Of a DNA stretch of 64,000 bases, positions 54,192 to 64,000 are shown piece by piece. The notes below the pieces were generated by a model. The model was not told the DNA's origin. It made no database searches and saw only the letters and a program-made list of their open reading frames with translations. Numbering within the stretch: position 1 is the stretch's first letter; each line of letters starts with the position of its first letter. The stretch is from Bremia lactucae. Its lineage: Eukaryota > Oomycota > Peronosporomycetes > Peronosporales > Peronosporaceae. The DNA is taken from the NCBI RefSeq assembly GCF_004359215.1, contig NC_090620.1, positions 939,370 to 1,003,369 on the forward strand, written 5' to 3'. The position numbers and the translations under genes were made by a program.

Positions 54192-54640
54192 TTGATGCAA
54201 TCGCCAATCCTGGCGATTGCTGACGAGGACCGACTATTTCATGTGGTCTGTGACACCAGCGATTTTGCATTTGGCTATGCGTTAATGCAATTTGATACAG
54301 ACGGCGCAGAGCGCGTCGTCCGTTATCAATCGCGTCAGCTTCAATCAGCTGAACTAAACTATCCAGTGCATGACAAGGAATGGCATGAAATACGCACGGC
54401 TAAATTTAGGGTCTATCTCTTGGGAGATAGACCTTTCTTTGTATATACGGACCATGCATCTTTACGCACGGCCGTGCACAGTCCACACCTCTTGCAGAAT
54501 AGCGAGATGATTGTCTTTCTTTGCGGAGTATAACTTCATCGTGCAGTATAAACCAGGACGACTTAACGTCATCGCTGGTGCCCTTTCGCGGCGGCACGAT
54601 TTTGAGCCACATGCGCAAAACAATAGTGAGCATAAGGCCA
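54192..54640 (+). pseudogene. A2 RNase H
   Basis: PILAIADEDRLFHVVCDTSD with FAFGYALMQFDTDGAERVVR, then VHDKEWHEIRTAKFRVYLLG and VYTDHASLRTAVHSPHL. A frameshift near 54510 follows. The catalytic aspartates of CDTSD and YTDHAS are present. Confidence 0.85.
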
Positions 54641-54719
54641 TTGTTGCAGCAATAAGTGTTTCGCCGTCAACATTATTCGACGACGTTAAAGAGCTTATCA
54701 AGAAGATAAGGCACTTAAA

Positions 54720-55690
54720 GGGTTGATGGTTACCTAAGAAAATCATTTCAACAATCCTTAAAATGATCGTCGAAATTGTATACATCCCCAACAGATCAAT
54801 ATACAACACGCAATGGGTTGCTGTATTACACATACATTGCTGGCGACACACCTCGTGCCGTCATCCTTACCCATGATGATTTGCGTTTACGCATCATGTA
54901 TGAGTGCCACGATGCACCAATAAGTGGTCATCGTGGACATGAGAAGACCTATTTCACGATAAGTCACGACTTCTACTGGCCCCGCCAGTATGAGTTCGCC
55001 CGCAAGTACATGCGTGGTTGCGAAGTTTGTCAACGGGTGAAGCCCAGTGCTACATCCCGTGCTCCATTATAACCTCTGCATGTTCCGGCAGAGGTTGGCC
55101 GTCTGTATCCATGGACCTCGTCTTCGGATATACGACGACAAACATAAGAACAATGACATTCTTGTTTTTGTTGATCGTTTCAGCAAAATGGTACATCTTG
55201 CTGAAGTATTAGAGTCGGTCACAGCCAAAGGCTGTGCTCGTGTCTTTGCTGACACGATATTTCGACTCAATGGGTTATTCCGCGAATTGGTCTCAGATCG
55301 AGACCCTAGATTCACAGCGGAATTTTGGCAAAATGTGGTCATATCAATTGATACACAGTTGAAAATGTTAACTTCTGATCATCCTGAGACAGACGGTCAG
55401 ACGGAGCAGGCAAACCGTATTTTCGAAGAGATACTTCGCGGATATGTCCACTATTTTAAGAGTTGGAACGAGTTCTTGCCGATGGTAGAGTTTTTTATGC
55501 CATCAACAATTCAGTTCATGCTTCTACGAAGCATACACCATTTATTGTTAATGATTTACGCCATCCACACAAACCCACCTTGTTTGAGGGTGATTCTTCT
55601 TCAAGGAGGGGAGGGACTCGCTCGAGCAAAAAACTTCTGGCTCTTGCTCATCAGGCATTAGCACTAAGGTCAATGCGAAGGATACCAACG
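54720..55690 (+). pseudogene. A2 integrase zinc domain and core
   Basis: Zinc domain: YECHDAPISGHRGHEKTYFT and CEVCQRVKPSATSRAPL (54776-55072). After a frameshift the core follows: ILVFVDRFSKMVHLAEVLES, NGLFRELVSDRDPRFTAEFW, SDHPETDGQTEQANRIFEEI (55047-55660). All three DDE acidic positions are visible. C-terminal HASTKHTPFIVNDLRHPHKP in a shifted frame (55500 on). Confidence 0.9.
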
Positions 55691-56887
55691 TTGATTTGAT
55701 TAACATTGAAGTGGACAAACTCAGTAATTACAAACAAGCTATTACTGACTTTGATAATGATGCTGAAAGCCTCAGCATCGAAAACAATATTATTAATGAG
55801 AACGACAATCCTCTCAATAATAAAGAGATTGATATCTTCACAGTGCGAGCCGGTCGCACTTCAAAAAAATTAAAACGAGTCAGCAGGTGATTTCAAGTTG
55901 GCTAGAGAAGCAGTGGTCCGGTTCGTACAGGATTCAATCGGTGATGCGGTAGGACCGACATAAACTGAATTCTGACAAAAATGGCAGAGCAAACATACGT
56001 TCATTTAATGTTAATGACTTAGTCCTACTGCTTACGGTAAATTTATTAAAATACGTAGGGACGAATGTAAGCAGCAATAAATAAGGCCCCGATATATCGG
56101 CCCGTTTCGTGTACTGCATCACTAAGGCAATGCGTTCACGATGGAGCTGCCTCATAGTATGCGTACGCATTCTAGGTTTTGTTTTGGGCATCTCCGCCCG
56201 TACCATCAGTGCGAGACTTCTTCCGATTCCGGATTACACGGGAACGGTCTAGGGCATCCGCCAAAGCCTGATGGTTCCGAGCTAAAGCCTTATTGTCTCG
56301 GAACAGAGACTGATTCCCTAGAACCAGAAGATCCACTCTTTCCTCCAAGGAAGAAATCTTCTGACGAGCTGCCAACAGCTCGTTTTAAAAGGACTGATGT
56401 GTCCTTTCTTTTGCCAGTTTTTCAGTCGCAATCTCCGCGCAACTTTTCAACTGGTAAGGAGAAACATTTTCCACCGTCGCCGCTAACTCGAGGCGACGGG
56501 ATCGCTAATGATCAATGTCCTCCCTTAAATAAAAAGTATGATCCAAATCACGATGTTGAATCAGATTCTTCAAACGAGGCAAATTCGAAAGTTCCTCACC
56601 CTTCACATCTATTGAAGGATTCGAGTGGGGTGAAGCATTTTCTTGTTGAAAGCTTCTCGAACCATCGTGAGATAAAGGGAATTTCGAAAGAGTTATCTTG
56701 TTCGTTGGCGAGAGTATACTCCCTCGCATTATGTTTGGGAACCTCGTTCCCACTGATGTTGGACGTTCCGGGTCTCGTCTTGCAGTACGACGAGACCCAA
56801 CCTCCTCGACAGAAGGCTCATCATAGAACGAGCGCTTGTAAAAGGATTGAATGTTCCCAATCCCTTGTCGCATCTCGTAAGAGATGA
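55691..56887 (+). pseudogene. A2 integrase C-terminal linker and chromodomain remnant
   Basis: INIEVDKLSNYKQAITDFDN (55696-55890), then, after decay that includes a deletion near 55950, a Ser/Pro/acidic linker (PPKPDGSELKPYCLGTETDS, 56250) and a frameshifted chromodomain KHFLVESFSNHREIKGISKE ... DVPGLVLQYDETQPP (56632-56815). Confidence 0.75.
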
Positions 56888-57705
56888 GCGTCCTCTAAAG
56901 AGAATCTTTCAGGTAATATGCTTCCTAGGACTGACCTGCAACCTTAAGACAGCATGAGCATGAGCCCTCCCACAAGAGGCAAGGAACCCTGCCTCTCTGG
57001 ACAAAACGGTGCAACTTATAGCGTGCACCGACTTCGGTCCGTTTCTCGAACCGATCACGGAAAGCATTTAGATTATCAAGCCAGACCTCACGGCCTACGC
57101 TTTGTACATTCTGCACAAAGGCTATCCAAGCTTAGAAAAAGGTTCGACATCCTTTGCCCGTTTAGAAGAGTACCACCGATGGAGGAAAAGGCATCGATGA
57201 AGAGTTCTGTCCCATCTCACCAGGCTTGTGAACCCTAGATGAGTCGAATAACGGAATATGATATCGATCGTTGGTCGTACCAGACCAACGAATTAGGTCA
57301 TCGAACCGCAACGTATTGCGGTCCTCTCCTGTTGGCTCATATTAACGTTAACGTAACTTGGACCTTGGAGCGATCTCTGCTTATCACGTTAGAACCCAAA
57401 GGTTTGACGGACTCGGCCCCGAGTGATCCGGCGGCCTTTACTGTAGCCACTGAGTCGGGCGATGCCGGTGACTTGGTCCAGTCACCTACGGTTGGTGTAG
57501 AAGGTGACTTGTCACAGTCACCTGCAATGTCATCAATAGATGGCATGTTCCAGAACCTCCAGTGGGAGGAGTGGGTTGACGTGTTCTCCGAAGTAAACGC
57601 ATTAACATCGACTGTAACATTTGCATTTTCAACAGCTGCATTGATCCGTGCAGCTGCCAGCTTGCGGCCTCATTGGCCACGCGCACAGACTTGTTAGTCG
57701 CCATG
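56800..57705 (-). pseudogene. A2 antisense ORF (aORF-A)
   Basis: Minus strand: start MATNKSVRVANEAASWQLHG (about 57703), Ala-rich/low-complexity part, then the core with HRWY near 57174-57183, KRAKDVEP, QNVQSVGREVWLDNLNAFRD (57116), FEKRTEVGARYKLHRF, VPCLLWEGSCSCC, and the end GIGNIQSFYKRSFYDEPSVE (56860 to 56800). Several frameshifts and stops. The last about 70 codons overlap the chromodomain on the other strand. Confidence 0.6.
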
Positions 57706-57894
57706 TTAATTTTGGTCAAAATCAATTAATGAAATCGTATCGATAGCAATTGAAGTTTTTCGTGTTTGTAAATCTAAATTCTCTTTTGTAAGATTATTTT
57801 TGTATAAAAGTTTAATTTTATGATTTGAAATCGGTATTTTAAATAAATTAATATTACAAAATTAAAGGAAAGACATAAGAGTATTTTCTGTCAC

Positions 57895-57910
57895 CGGGGG
57901 AGGGGGGTGA
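57895..57910 (+). promoter_or_regulatory. A2 polypurine tract
   Basis: GGGGGAGGGGGGTGA directly before TGTAACGGGG of the 3' LTR; the plus-strand primer for reverse transcription. Confidence 0.85.
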
Positions 57911-58768
57911 TGTAACGGGGTGTCCCTCTACATAAATATTATTTCTTATAAGAGGAACAATTAATATTTTTTCCGTTAAGAGAAATAATAAATATTATTT
58001 CCGATGAGAGAAATAATAAATATTATTTCTGATGAGAGGGATAATAAATATTATTTCCGATGAGAGGAATAATAAATATTATTTCCGATGAGAGAAATAA
58101 CAGATATTATTTCAGATGAGACAAATAATAAATATTATTTCCGATGAGAGGAATAATAAGCATTATTTTCGATGAGAGGAATAATTAGTTTTATATTCGA
58201 TGAGAGGAATAATAGACATTTTTTTGATGAGAGAAATAATAAATATTATTTCCGATGAGAGGAATAATAAATATTATTTCCGATGAGAGGAATTATAAAT
58301 ATTATTTTCGATGAGTGGAATAATAAATATTATTTCCGATGAGAGGAATTATAAATTTTTATTTTTGATGAGAGGAAATTAGTAAGTACGAAATTAGTGT
58401 CTTAATTAGTTTTGACTTAAATAGTTCAATATTACCAAATTTGGTAATAACAATGCAATAAGACATTAGCTCTATTGATTGATTAATTTAAGTCTAAATT
58501 AACCTCGCCAATCGTCATAAGACACGATTGCGCGGAGCACAAGGAGGTGCCATACTTAGTTAGTAATTAATTTAATAAGCTCAGTAGTAGATAGAAGATC
58601 GTTACGTAGAAAACTAAATATATTAATACAGTTTTCCTGTTTATCTATTTTAAAGACTTAGTCTAGACCTTTAAGCTGAAGACCTTGAGCATGTTGTGAA
58701 CGTGAAGTTTCAAGGCATCTCACCTAAATTGTAATCAGTGTAAGGTTAAGTAATACTGATCAGTACTA
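57911..58768 (+). repeat. LTR family A, 3' LTR of A2, expanded
   Basis: TGTAACGGGGTGTCCCTCTA start. After the minisatellite comes the usual family A body (TTACCAAATTTGGTAATAAC, ACAAGGAGGTGCCATAC) to CTGATCAGTACTA. The last 20-25 bp (GTGAAAGGTGTCCCGTTACA in other copies) are replaced by the LINE 3' end. About 860 bp against 466-518 bp for other A LTRs. Confidence 0.85.
57930..58378 (+). repeat. 28-bp minisatellite in A2 3' LTR
   Basis: About 15-16 copies of GATGAGAGGAATAATAAATA then TTATTTCC (28 bp) with point variants. The core AATAATAAATATTATT is close to a palindrome. Confidence 0.95.
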
Positions 58769-58848
58769 TGATGATAAATTGAGGTATATTTGGGTACACT
58801 GTGCGACCCACAACATCCGTCCATGCACATGCGTGCACGCCGCTGCAA

Positions 58849-61032
58849 TTATGCGTTTGTCCCGCTCCCTAGCACTTCGGCGCGTTGTCGAATCTGCCTC
58901 GCTACAACTGCGCTGTTTTTGATGCTGGTTGCAAGAACGTTCGGTCCACGCTCATCGGCCTCTGTTGCCGTCTCGATCCAGTGGTTTATGTCGTTGTTTA
59001 GATGCTTGTTGAGTTCGGTGAACTCGGATTGCACTGATGTGCACGAGTCCATCGCGACGTTAGCCGCGAGGTCCGCCATCTTGTTGTGGCACCTGTAGTG
59101 GTGCGTCCAGCTTGCGACGTTGATCTCGTCCGCCAGTGTTCGTGCTTTATGGTAGAGGCGCACCAGATGAGCTTTGTGAGGCGGTCGGCGTTGCCGGAGC
59201 TGTGCAATGATCATTGCGCTGTCGCCTACGACGTGTAGCGACGAGACTCGGTTCGTCGACGCCCACCGCAGCCCATGGATGAGGCCTTGGTACTCTGTTG
59301 TGTTGTTTGTTGTTTTGTTGCTACCGTACGCCATCGAGGTGGCCCACGTGACGCTCGCCGAGTGCGTCGCGATTTCGAGAGTAATCACGACGGAGCCCGA
59401 GCCTCCAGGGCCGGGATTTCCGCGCGATCCGCCGTCAAAAAAGAGCACGTGGACTCGGTCCGGTCGATTTGGCGGAGCTCGTTGTAGCGCTGGCTCCTTA
59501 ACGTTCTGGAGCAGTAGACGAGCGCAAGCAATTCGTACGCTGCCACTGATCTCGAAATCGTTGTTACTTGCAATAAACCCTGCTTTCATTAAACCGATGA
59601 GGCACTTGCGCAGGTGCGATTCGGCCAGAAGGCTATGCGTCGCATCCGAGCAAGTTGGGTCTTCCATTCTTCGTAGTCGTTCCAACCAAATTGCGTGTAC
59701 AGTGACTGCGACGGTAAAGCGCCAGAGCTCGTCGCTCACCGTAGCCACTTGGGAGCTTAGATTGTCTGGCACTGAGGTGCCTGGAAGAAGGCAGCGTACT
59801 GCGCTTGTTGCTTGCTGTGGTCTGTCCGGGAGCTCCAGACCAAAGATCCAGAAGTTGTCACCCGTCCAGTCGTTCAGACCAAAGCTTCGCCATGCTTCTC
59901 GGAACTGTTGCCAATGTTGTTGAGCACGTGGGCATGTCCACCACACGTGACTTGCCGGTGCGAACTCGACGTTCGAGCAGCTCGGGTTCGGGCACGACAA
60001 GTTGTTCGCCACTCGGTTCCAAAGTGGAGGTCTATTCGACTTTAGGCGGTAGAACGATAGTGCTTTGGTGGGGAGAAGCTCTCGGATCTTGCGGATATCG
60101 ACCCAGTCAACCAAGTCGGCGCCGTTGGCTATCACTTCGTGCGCTTTGTTCCCAGCAGACGCAATCACCAGTCGCACACCGTCTTGATTTGCTTCTGCCA
60201 TCACGACTTTCATTATCGCGCGTCGAGGCGGGAGCCAGCGTCGTTTGCCAGACCGGATCACTACCAGACGTGTGAGCGCTGGGTGCGCACGGAAGTGGGC
60301 TTTGCTTTTTCGTGTCGCTGTGGCTGCTACGTCGCAACAACGCATAGACTCAACCATTGTTGTTTCGTACAGCATTCCCGCGTCAAAATATCGCATACGG
60401 CTTTTGCATTCGGTGAGGCTCCAGTCGTGGTGTTGGTGTGCGTTGGACGTGTATGCATCTAGTGTGTTCAATTCGAGCGGTCTTAGAAATAGTTCGGGAT
60501 AGTTCGACACAAGCGCGACGCAGAATTTGCCGATGTGACGCCTTGTCGAGCTCGGTTTCGATCTCAAACTGCCGACCGGAACAAAGCGGATCAGCCCGTG
60601 CTCGATCCATTCCCAGAGAATTGCGTCAGCAAGCGTGCGCATATCACCGTTGATACGGATGCACGCGACGTCGTGCGGTAGACCATTTTTGTCCAGCAGC
60701 CAGCTCATGTCGTGCAAGGACGCGAGACGCAGCCACCTGCTGTCAAAAGCACCGGATGCCGCATTCGTCGATCGTATTTCGTTTCTTGTTGACATGTCCA
60801 GTGATAACCGACCATCAACGACGATGCTCCCGTCGGTGTCGTACCGCACCTTTGCCGTTGCGACGAAAGCGCTCAATCGTCGCAGAACCGACTGTGTGTC
60901 TAATCGGCTTGTCATCGCTGATGCTGCGCAGCGAGAAAGTGCGATCGCGCCTGTTTCAAACAAACTGTGGCGGTACTTGATAGCACGGGGCACATTCGCA
61001 CCAACTCGGCGTGATGTACTGCGGTACCCCAC
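58849..61032 (-). CDS. LINE ORF2 C-terminal part: zinc finger and RNase H
   Basis: Open for 727 codons, an unusually long clean frame in this window. The middle has a zf-RVT type knuckle, LSCPNPSCSNVEFAPASHVW then WTCPRAQQHW. The C-terminal RNase H (about residues 525-665) has FFDGGSRGNPGPGGSG (D533), TTEYQGL (E580), VVGDSAMI (D604) and NKMADLAA (D654), so all four acidic catalytic positions remain. RNase H removes RNA from the RNA-DNA hybrid during target-primed reverse transcription. It is the 3' portion of one ORF whose RT part lies upstream, separated by a frameshifted stretch (61033-61383); the listed ATG is probably not a real start. Confidence 0.85.
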   Translation of the reverse strand: MGYRSTSRRVGANVPRAIKYRHSLFETGAIALSRCAASAMTSRLDTQSVLRRLSAFVATAKVRYDTDGSIVVDGRLSLDMSTRNEIRSTNAASGAFDSRWLRLASLHDMSWLLDKNGLPHDVACIRINGDMRTLADAILWEWIEHGLIRFVPVGSLRSKPSSTRRHIGKFCVALVSNYPELFLRPLELNTLDAYTSNAHQHHDWSLTECKSRMRYFDAGMLYETTMVESMRCCDVAATATRKSKAHFRAHPALTRLVVIRSGKRRWLPPRRAIMKVVMAEANQDGVRLVIASAGNKAHEVIANGADLVDWVDIRKIRELLPTKALSFYRLKSNRPPLWNRVANNLSCPNPSCSNVEFAPASHVWWTCPRAQQHWQQFREAWRSFGLNDWTGDNFWIFGLELPDRPQQATSAVRCLLPGTSVPDNLSSQVATVSDELWRFTVAVTVHAIWLERLRRMEDPTCSDATHSLLAESHLRKCLIGLMKAGFIASNNDFEISGSVRIACARLLLQNVKEPALQRAPPNRPDRVHVLFFDGGSRGNPGPGGSGSVVITLEIATHSASVTWATSMAYGSNKTTNNTTEYQGLIHGLRWASTNRVSSLHVVGDSAMIIAQLRQRRPPHKAHLVRLYHKARTLADEINVASWTHHYRCHNKMADLAANVAMDSCTSVQSEFTELNKHLNNDINHWIETATEADERGPNVLATSIKNSAVVARQIRQRAEVLGSGTNA

Positions 61033-61041
61033 CGCCCCACA

Positions 61042-61927
61042 TCAGGCACCCAAAATAAACTCAAATGAGGACGATATCGTGACCCAGCGTCCGATTGCAG
61101 CTGCTGCCGTTGCGATGATCTCGGATTTCACGCAAGGCACAGACAGTCCGCCTTTTCGCAATGGCAATGACGCTTGATTTCTGGGCAGCCATGCTCTCGC
61201 GCGCTTATTGTCTCTTTCCCCCCATACAAAGTTCATCACGACGCCGTGCAGCCGCGACACAGTTGCTTTGTTTGGCTAGCAGTGCCGCGCCAGGAATGTG
61301 ATCTTCGGGATCGCAATTGCGTCTGCCAGTTCGGCACGTTGCTCAGCAGTGTGCGTCTTTTCACGAGCAAGCGCCAGCCGGGTCTAGATCGATCGTACAC
61401 AAGCGTCCCAGTTGACTCTTTCGTTATCGTCCCCTCCAATTAGCACTCCCAGATACCGACAGTGCTCGCCTTGCTGTAGGAGCGTGAGCCCATATGTGTC
61501 GATGGGCTCGAGCCGAGGGAGCGAACTGAGAGGAACGACGATTAACTTGTTACGGTTGATCTTCAAGCCAGATGCACTTCCAAACACATCCATGAGCACG
61601 AGCACGTTGTTTGCTTGCCGCCAGTTGTCGAGGAGGACTGCAGTGTCGTCCACGTATCCGGTTACTTTGCACTCGATCGACTGACCGCTCGTGAGCAGCG
61701 TGAAGCCGCGAATGTCGTTTGCATTGTCAATCGAGCGATAAAGGCAATCGAGCGCGAGAACGAACAAGAGCGGCGCCATTGGACAGCCTTGGCGAATGCC
61801 ACACAGAACTTGTCGTCGAGATGACAGGAAGCCGTTCACCAAAAATCGGCACGTGGTGCCGCGGTGCAATGCAGCGACTATGCGGATGAACCGACGCGAG
61901 AATCCCATCCACTCCAGCGCTGTCATG
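61042..61927 (-). pseudogene. LINE RT, C-terminal half
   Basis: Minus strand 61927 to 61384: MTALEWMGFSRRFIRIVAAL, RQVLCGIRQGCPMAPLLFVL, then the catalytic box GYVDDTAVLL, KINRNKLIVVPL and CRYLGVLIGGDD. A frame change near 61390 leads to GVVMNFVWGERDNKRARAWL (61260 to 61042), the thumb/connector. The YVDD box is intact. Confidence 0.9.
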
Positions 61928-62746
61928 CGTCCGAATGTCCTGCACAGAGCCGAGAGTCTATGGCAGAAGACGGCGAGCTGACAGGAAGTCATGCGTCGCA
62001 TAAACCAGCAGAGTGCCAAGCGCCTGGTGCGGTTGGAAGGGATGCGTTAGCCAGGAGTGTTACGACACCCGCTTCCCAAAAAAGGGTCGTGGTAACTCGA
62101 AAAACGAGTACCCGACAGATTAGGACGATCCTTAGCACGTCTAAACGAGTAACCTTTGGATCAGTCTCTAATGAAGAGGACGGGCCTTCGAACGAGGTGT
62201 TCGAGGCCGTCACAGACGAAATTGCGGAGGCATCCTCAGTTGAGGTGATCCGGCAAGTCTTTAAATCTGCCGAGAGATAGTAAATCTTCCGGCGATGTCG
62301 TGGGATCTGTTCCTTGCCAAATTAAAGGAAGAAAAGATCCACGAAATAGTCCTACCAGTTAGAGGGGAGAACTTGGTGGACTGTTGCTCGTCGCCACAAT
62401 GGACGAGAGCGTCCTAGAAATGGACGAAAAGAAGCGGTCTGCTGCTTAAGGCTGGGATGCCTTGAGAGACAGTCAGTTCTTTGAGGTTCTGTGGAAACAT
62501 CGCGATGTGTTCCCAGAAGAAGTGCCGAGCCGCCTACCAGCAGATAGGGGCATCGGGCACGAGATAGACCTCGAACCTGGCACCAAGTATTGTGTGACCA
62601 GGCAATGGCCGTTGCCGAAAGAACAGGTCGATTATATCGAGGAGTTCTTCGACAAGCGAGCCAAGGCGGGACATGTGCGTGAGAGCAAATCGCCTCACTG
62701 CAGCCCGACCTTTTGTGTGCGTAAAGCCACAGGTGGATGGCTCGTG
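61928..62746 (+). pseudogene. Family D pol fragment inserted in the LINE
   Basis: Plus strand, collinear with D2 7154-7800 and D1 25500-26040: DEIAEASSVEVIRQVFKSAE, FFEVLWKHRDVFPEEVPSRL, HEIDLEPGTKYCVTRQWPLP and HCSPTFCVRKATGGW. Better preserved than in D1 or D2. No LTR is attached at either end. Confidence 0.9.
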
Positions 62747-63698
62747 GTAGGTACGGCCGTTGAAGCGAGTCGTACGCTTTTGCGACATCGAATAGAAGAG
62801 CGACCGCGTCGCGTTTGGATTCGTCTGCCTGTGCCGCGATCTGGACGGCGGCGACGACGTCGAGTGCAGTGTTCATAGAACGGCCGGGCACGAAACCGAC
62901 TTGGGCGTTTTGCATCGCCTTAGGCAAGACTGTGCGCAATATCGTCGCGAGAATCTTCGTTAAGACTTTGTAGCCAGTGTTGATCAGCGAGATCGGACGG
63001 TGGTCGAGGGGGAGCTTTGAAGATGACGACTTTTTCAAGCACTGAACCGTGGCGTCACCAAACGACGACGGGTAGCAGTCGGTCTCCATCCAGCGCGCGA
63101 GCAGCTGTGCGAGAATTGGTGCAATCTTGTAAGCGCGGTCGCAATAGAAGCAGTTGTTGAGCTCGTCTGGCCCCGCTGCTTTCCCTCGTTTCAGTTTGCT
63201 CATCGTCATTTCAATCAACGACCCTTCGATTGTAGCAACGATTGCGGCGTCGTTAACGTTTGGAGATCTTCCTGCCATACCGATGATGGTTGTAGTGGAT
63301 GCCTGCGAGTGCTGCGAGCACTGCATAATGCTCGACCATCCGTCCGCCATTTCATTTGCGAGTTGCTGCGACAGGTTTGGACCTGGGACCGCGTTTCTAC
63401 CAAGACTTGTGATGGTGTTGTCCTTGAACTTGGTCGAAACGCGTCGATACTTTTCACGTGTCGTCATACCTGGTAAGTACATGTGGCGTTGGAGGAGGCG
63501 TTCGTGTTTGGCTCGTTGCCACTGTATTCGGCAGTCAGCAACTCGTTGTCGTGCGAGTCTAAAGTTGTCGTTACTTTCACCGTGCTGTAATGAACCGGAA
63601 ATTGATTCGTCCAGCGCCTTGTTCAGTCGTTTGATCCGCTGTCTGTAGCTTGCTGTGAGCGCTTTCCGACATGTGCGTGCTGTCGTCAACATCCCCAC
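62747..63698 (-). pseudogene. LINE RT, N-terminal half
   Basis: Minus strand: LPGMTTREKYRRVSTKFKDN, MTMSKLKRGKAAGPDELNNC, PLDHRPISLINTGYKVLTKI, NAQVGFVPGRSMNTALDVVA and DAVALLFDVAKAYDSLQRPY at the left end. These are RT motifs 0-3, with the first catalytic aspartate in FDVAKAYDSL. The frame is open for over 310 codons to the insertion, so the LINE was probably young when it was hit. Confidence 0.9.
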
Positions 63699-64000
63699 TC
63701 GCAGATCTGTCTTCCAGCTGAGCGGCCGCCGTGGCGTCGTTCAAGGGCACCTGTGCGTACTGCTCGATCGTTGCAGCCGCGCTAGCCAGCGCTTGCTCGA
63801 CTTCTTTGGCTGCTTTGGTATTTGCGTACCTTTTTTAGTCATTTCTTTTGATGCCTAAAAATCTCATTAAAAATACAAATAGATTGATAAAATCAAGGTA
63901 TAGAGTAAATGCTCCTTGTGGAGGTGGGTAGACGGATCGCTTGCGGCGGATCTTGACAAGTCGGTCCGGTGAGCTGATCCTAATCGTGACGCCGTTGTGA
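63699..64000 (-). other. LINE upstream part or edge sequence
   Basis: A minus frame reads KAAKEVEQALASAAATIEQY (about 63820-63750), protein-like and Ala-rich, possibly the region between endonuclease and RT. From about 63840 to the edge I see nothing assignable. Confidence 0.35.

Larger units (their letters stand above)
50605..58768 (+). mobile_element. Ty3/gypsy family A element A2
   Basis: Plus-strand element without a 5' LTR: gag, protease end, linker, RT, RNase H, integrase, chromodomain remnant, antisense ORF, polypurine tract and 3' LTR 57911-58768. Interrupted by a solo LTR B at 52754-53180, across which the coding sequence is continuous. The right LTR end is cut by the LINE. Confidence 0.9.
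58769..64000 (-). mobile_element. LINE (non-LTR retrotransposon) with RNase H, 5' end outside window
   Basis: Minus strand; 3' end inserted in the A2 LTR at about 58768 (tail AATTTATCATCAT). Contains RT, a zinc-finger connector and RNase H; the endonuclease domain would lie beyond the right edge. Interrupted at 61928-62746 by a family D pol fragment. Confidence 0.85.

Noticed and set aside
57930..58378. Regular 28-bp repeats as a CRISPR array
   Set aside because: Units are head to tail with no unique spacers, AT-rich, inside an LTR of a eukaryotic retrotransposon.
59207..59923. 238-codon plus-strand ORF and its neighbours at 59805-60275 and 60635-61177
   Set aside because: Shadow frames opposite the long LINE RNase H ORF, without recognisable domains.

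Overview
The window looks like nuclear DNA of an oomycete, most likely a Phytophthora or downy-mildew type (Peronosporales). This is an inference from three things: chromodomain Ty3/gypsy elements of the kind that fill those genomes, very short GT-AG introns (58 and 59 bp), and a tRNA-derived SINE. No species can be named from the sequence. About 85 percent of the window is nested and decayed transposable elements. Three well-supported host genes sit in two small islands.

Layout, left to right. 1-5132: minus-strand gypsy element A1 (family B LTR at 4692-5132, pol running off the left edge). 5133-7850: truncated family D element (D2). 7856-8080: family A LTR remnant. 8333-11443: intact exportin-T gene. 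11444-13718: mostly non-coding, with a hairpin repeat, a SINE with a 15-bp target duplication and a small acidic ORF. 13719-18100: two family C elements and a B-LTR fragment. 18110-18322: a mitochondrial small-subunit rRNA fragment. 18323-19930: LTR-A scrap and LINE remnants. 20473-23061: second gene island on the minus strand, a spliced WW plus ZC2HC zinc-finger gene and a spliced TMEM222/RTE1-type membrane protein gene. 23482-31233: family D element D1 with both LTRs and a 1-kb internal inversion of its integrase. 31304-37797: LTR A, a tandem duplication and minus-strand element A3. 37798-42448: gag, integrase and LTR fragments. 43478-44635: degenerate pogo/CENP-B-like transposase. 45240-50604: family C element C4, whose pol core has been replaced by a family B LTR. 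50605-58768: plus-strand element A2, split by a solo B LTR. 58769-64000: LINE with an RNase H domain, itself interrupted by a piece of family D pol.

The strongest candidate for an undescribed system is an antisense ORF between the chromodomain and the 3' LTR of these gypsy elements. A conserved protein core (HRW[YF], KRxK, REAWLxxLNA, FEKRT, PCLxWGxPCxCC) can be read antisense to pol in families A and C, which differ in LTR and gag. Family D carries a different antisense protein in the same place. A second unusual pattern is that gypsy coding regions, best seen in A1, are packed with short perfect inverted repeats at a density that chance does not explain and that I did not see in the neighbouring exportin gene.

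The host genes have unrelated jobs: tRNA nuclear export (exportin-T), a membrane protein of the TMEM222/RTE1 family, and a WW/zinc-finger adaptor-like protein. The rest of the window records repeated insertion, inversion, duplication and deletion among retroelements.
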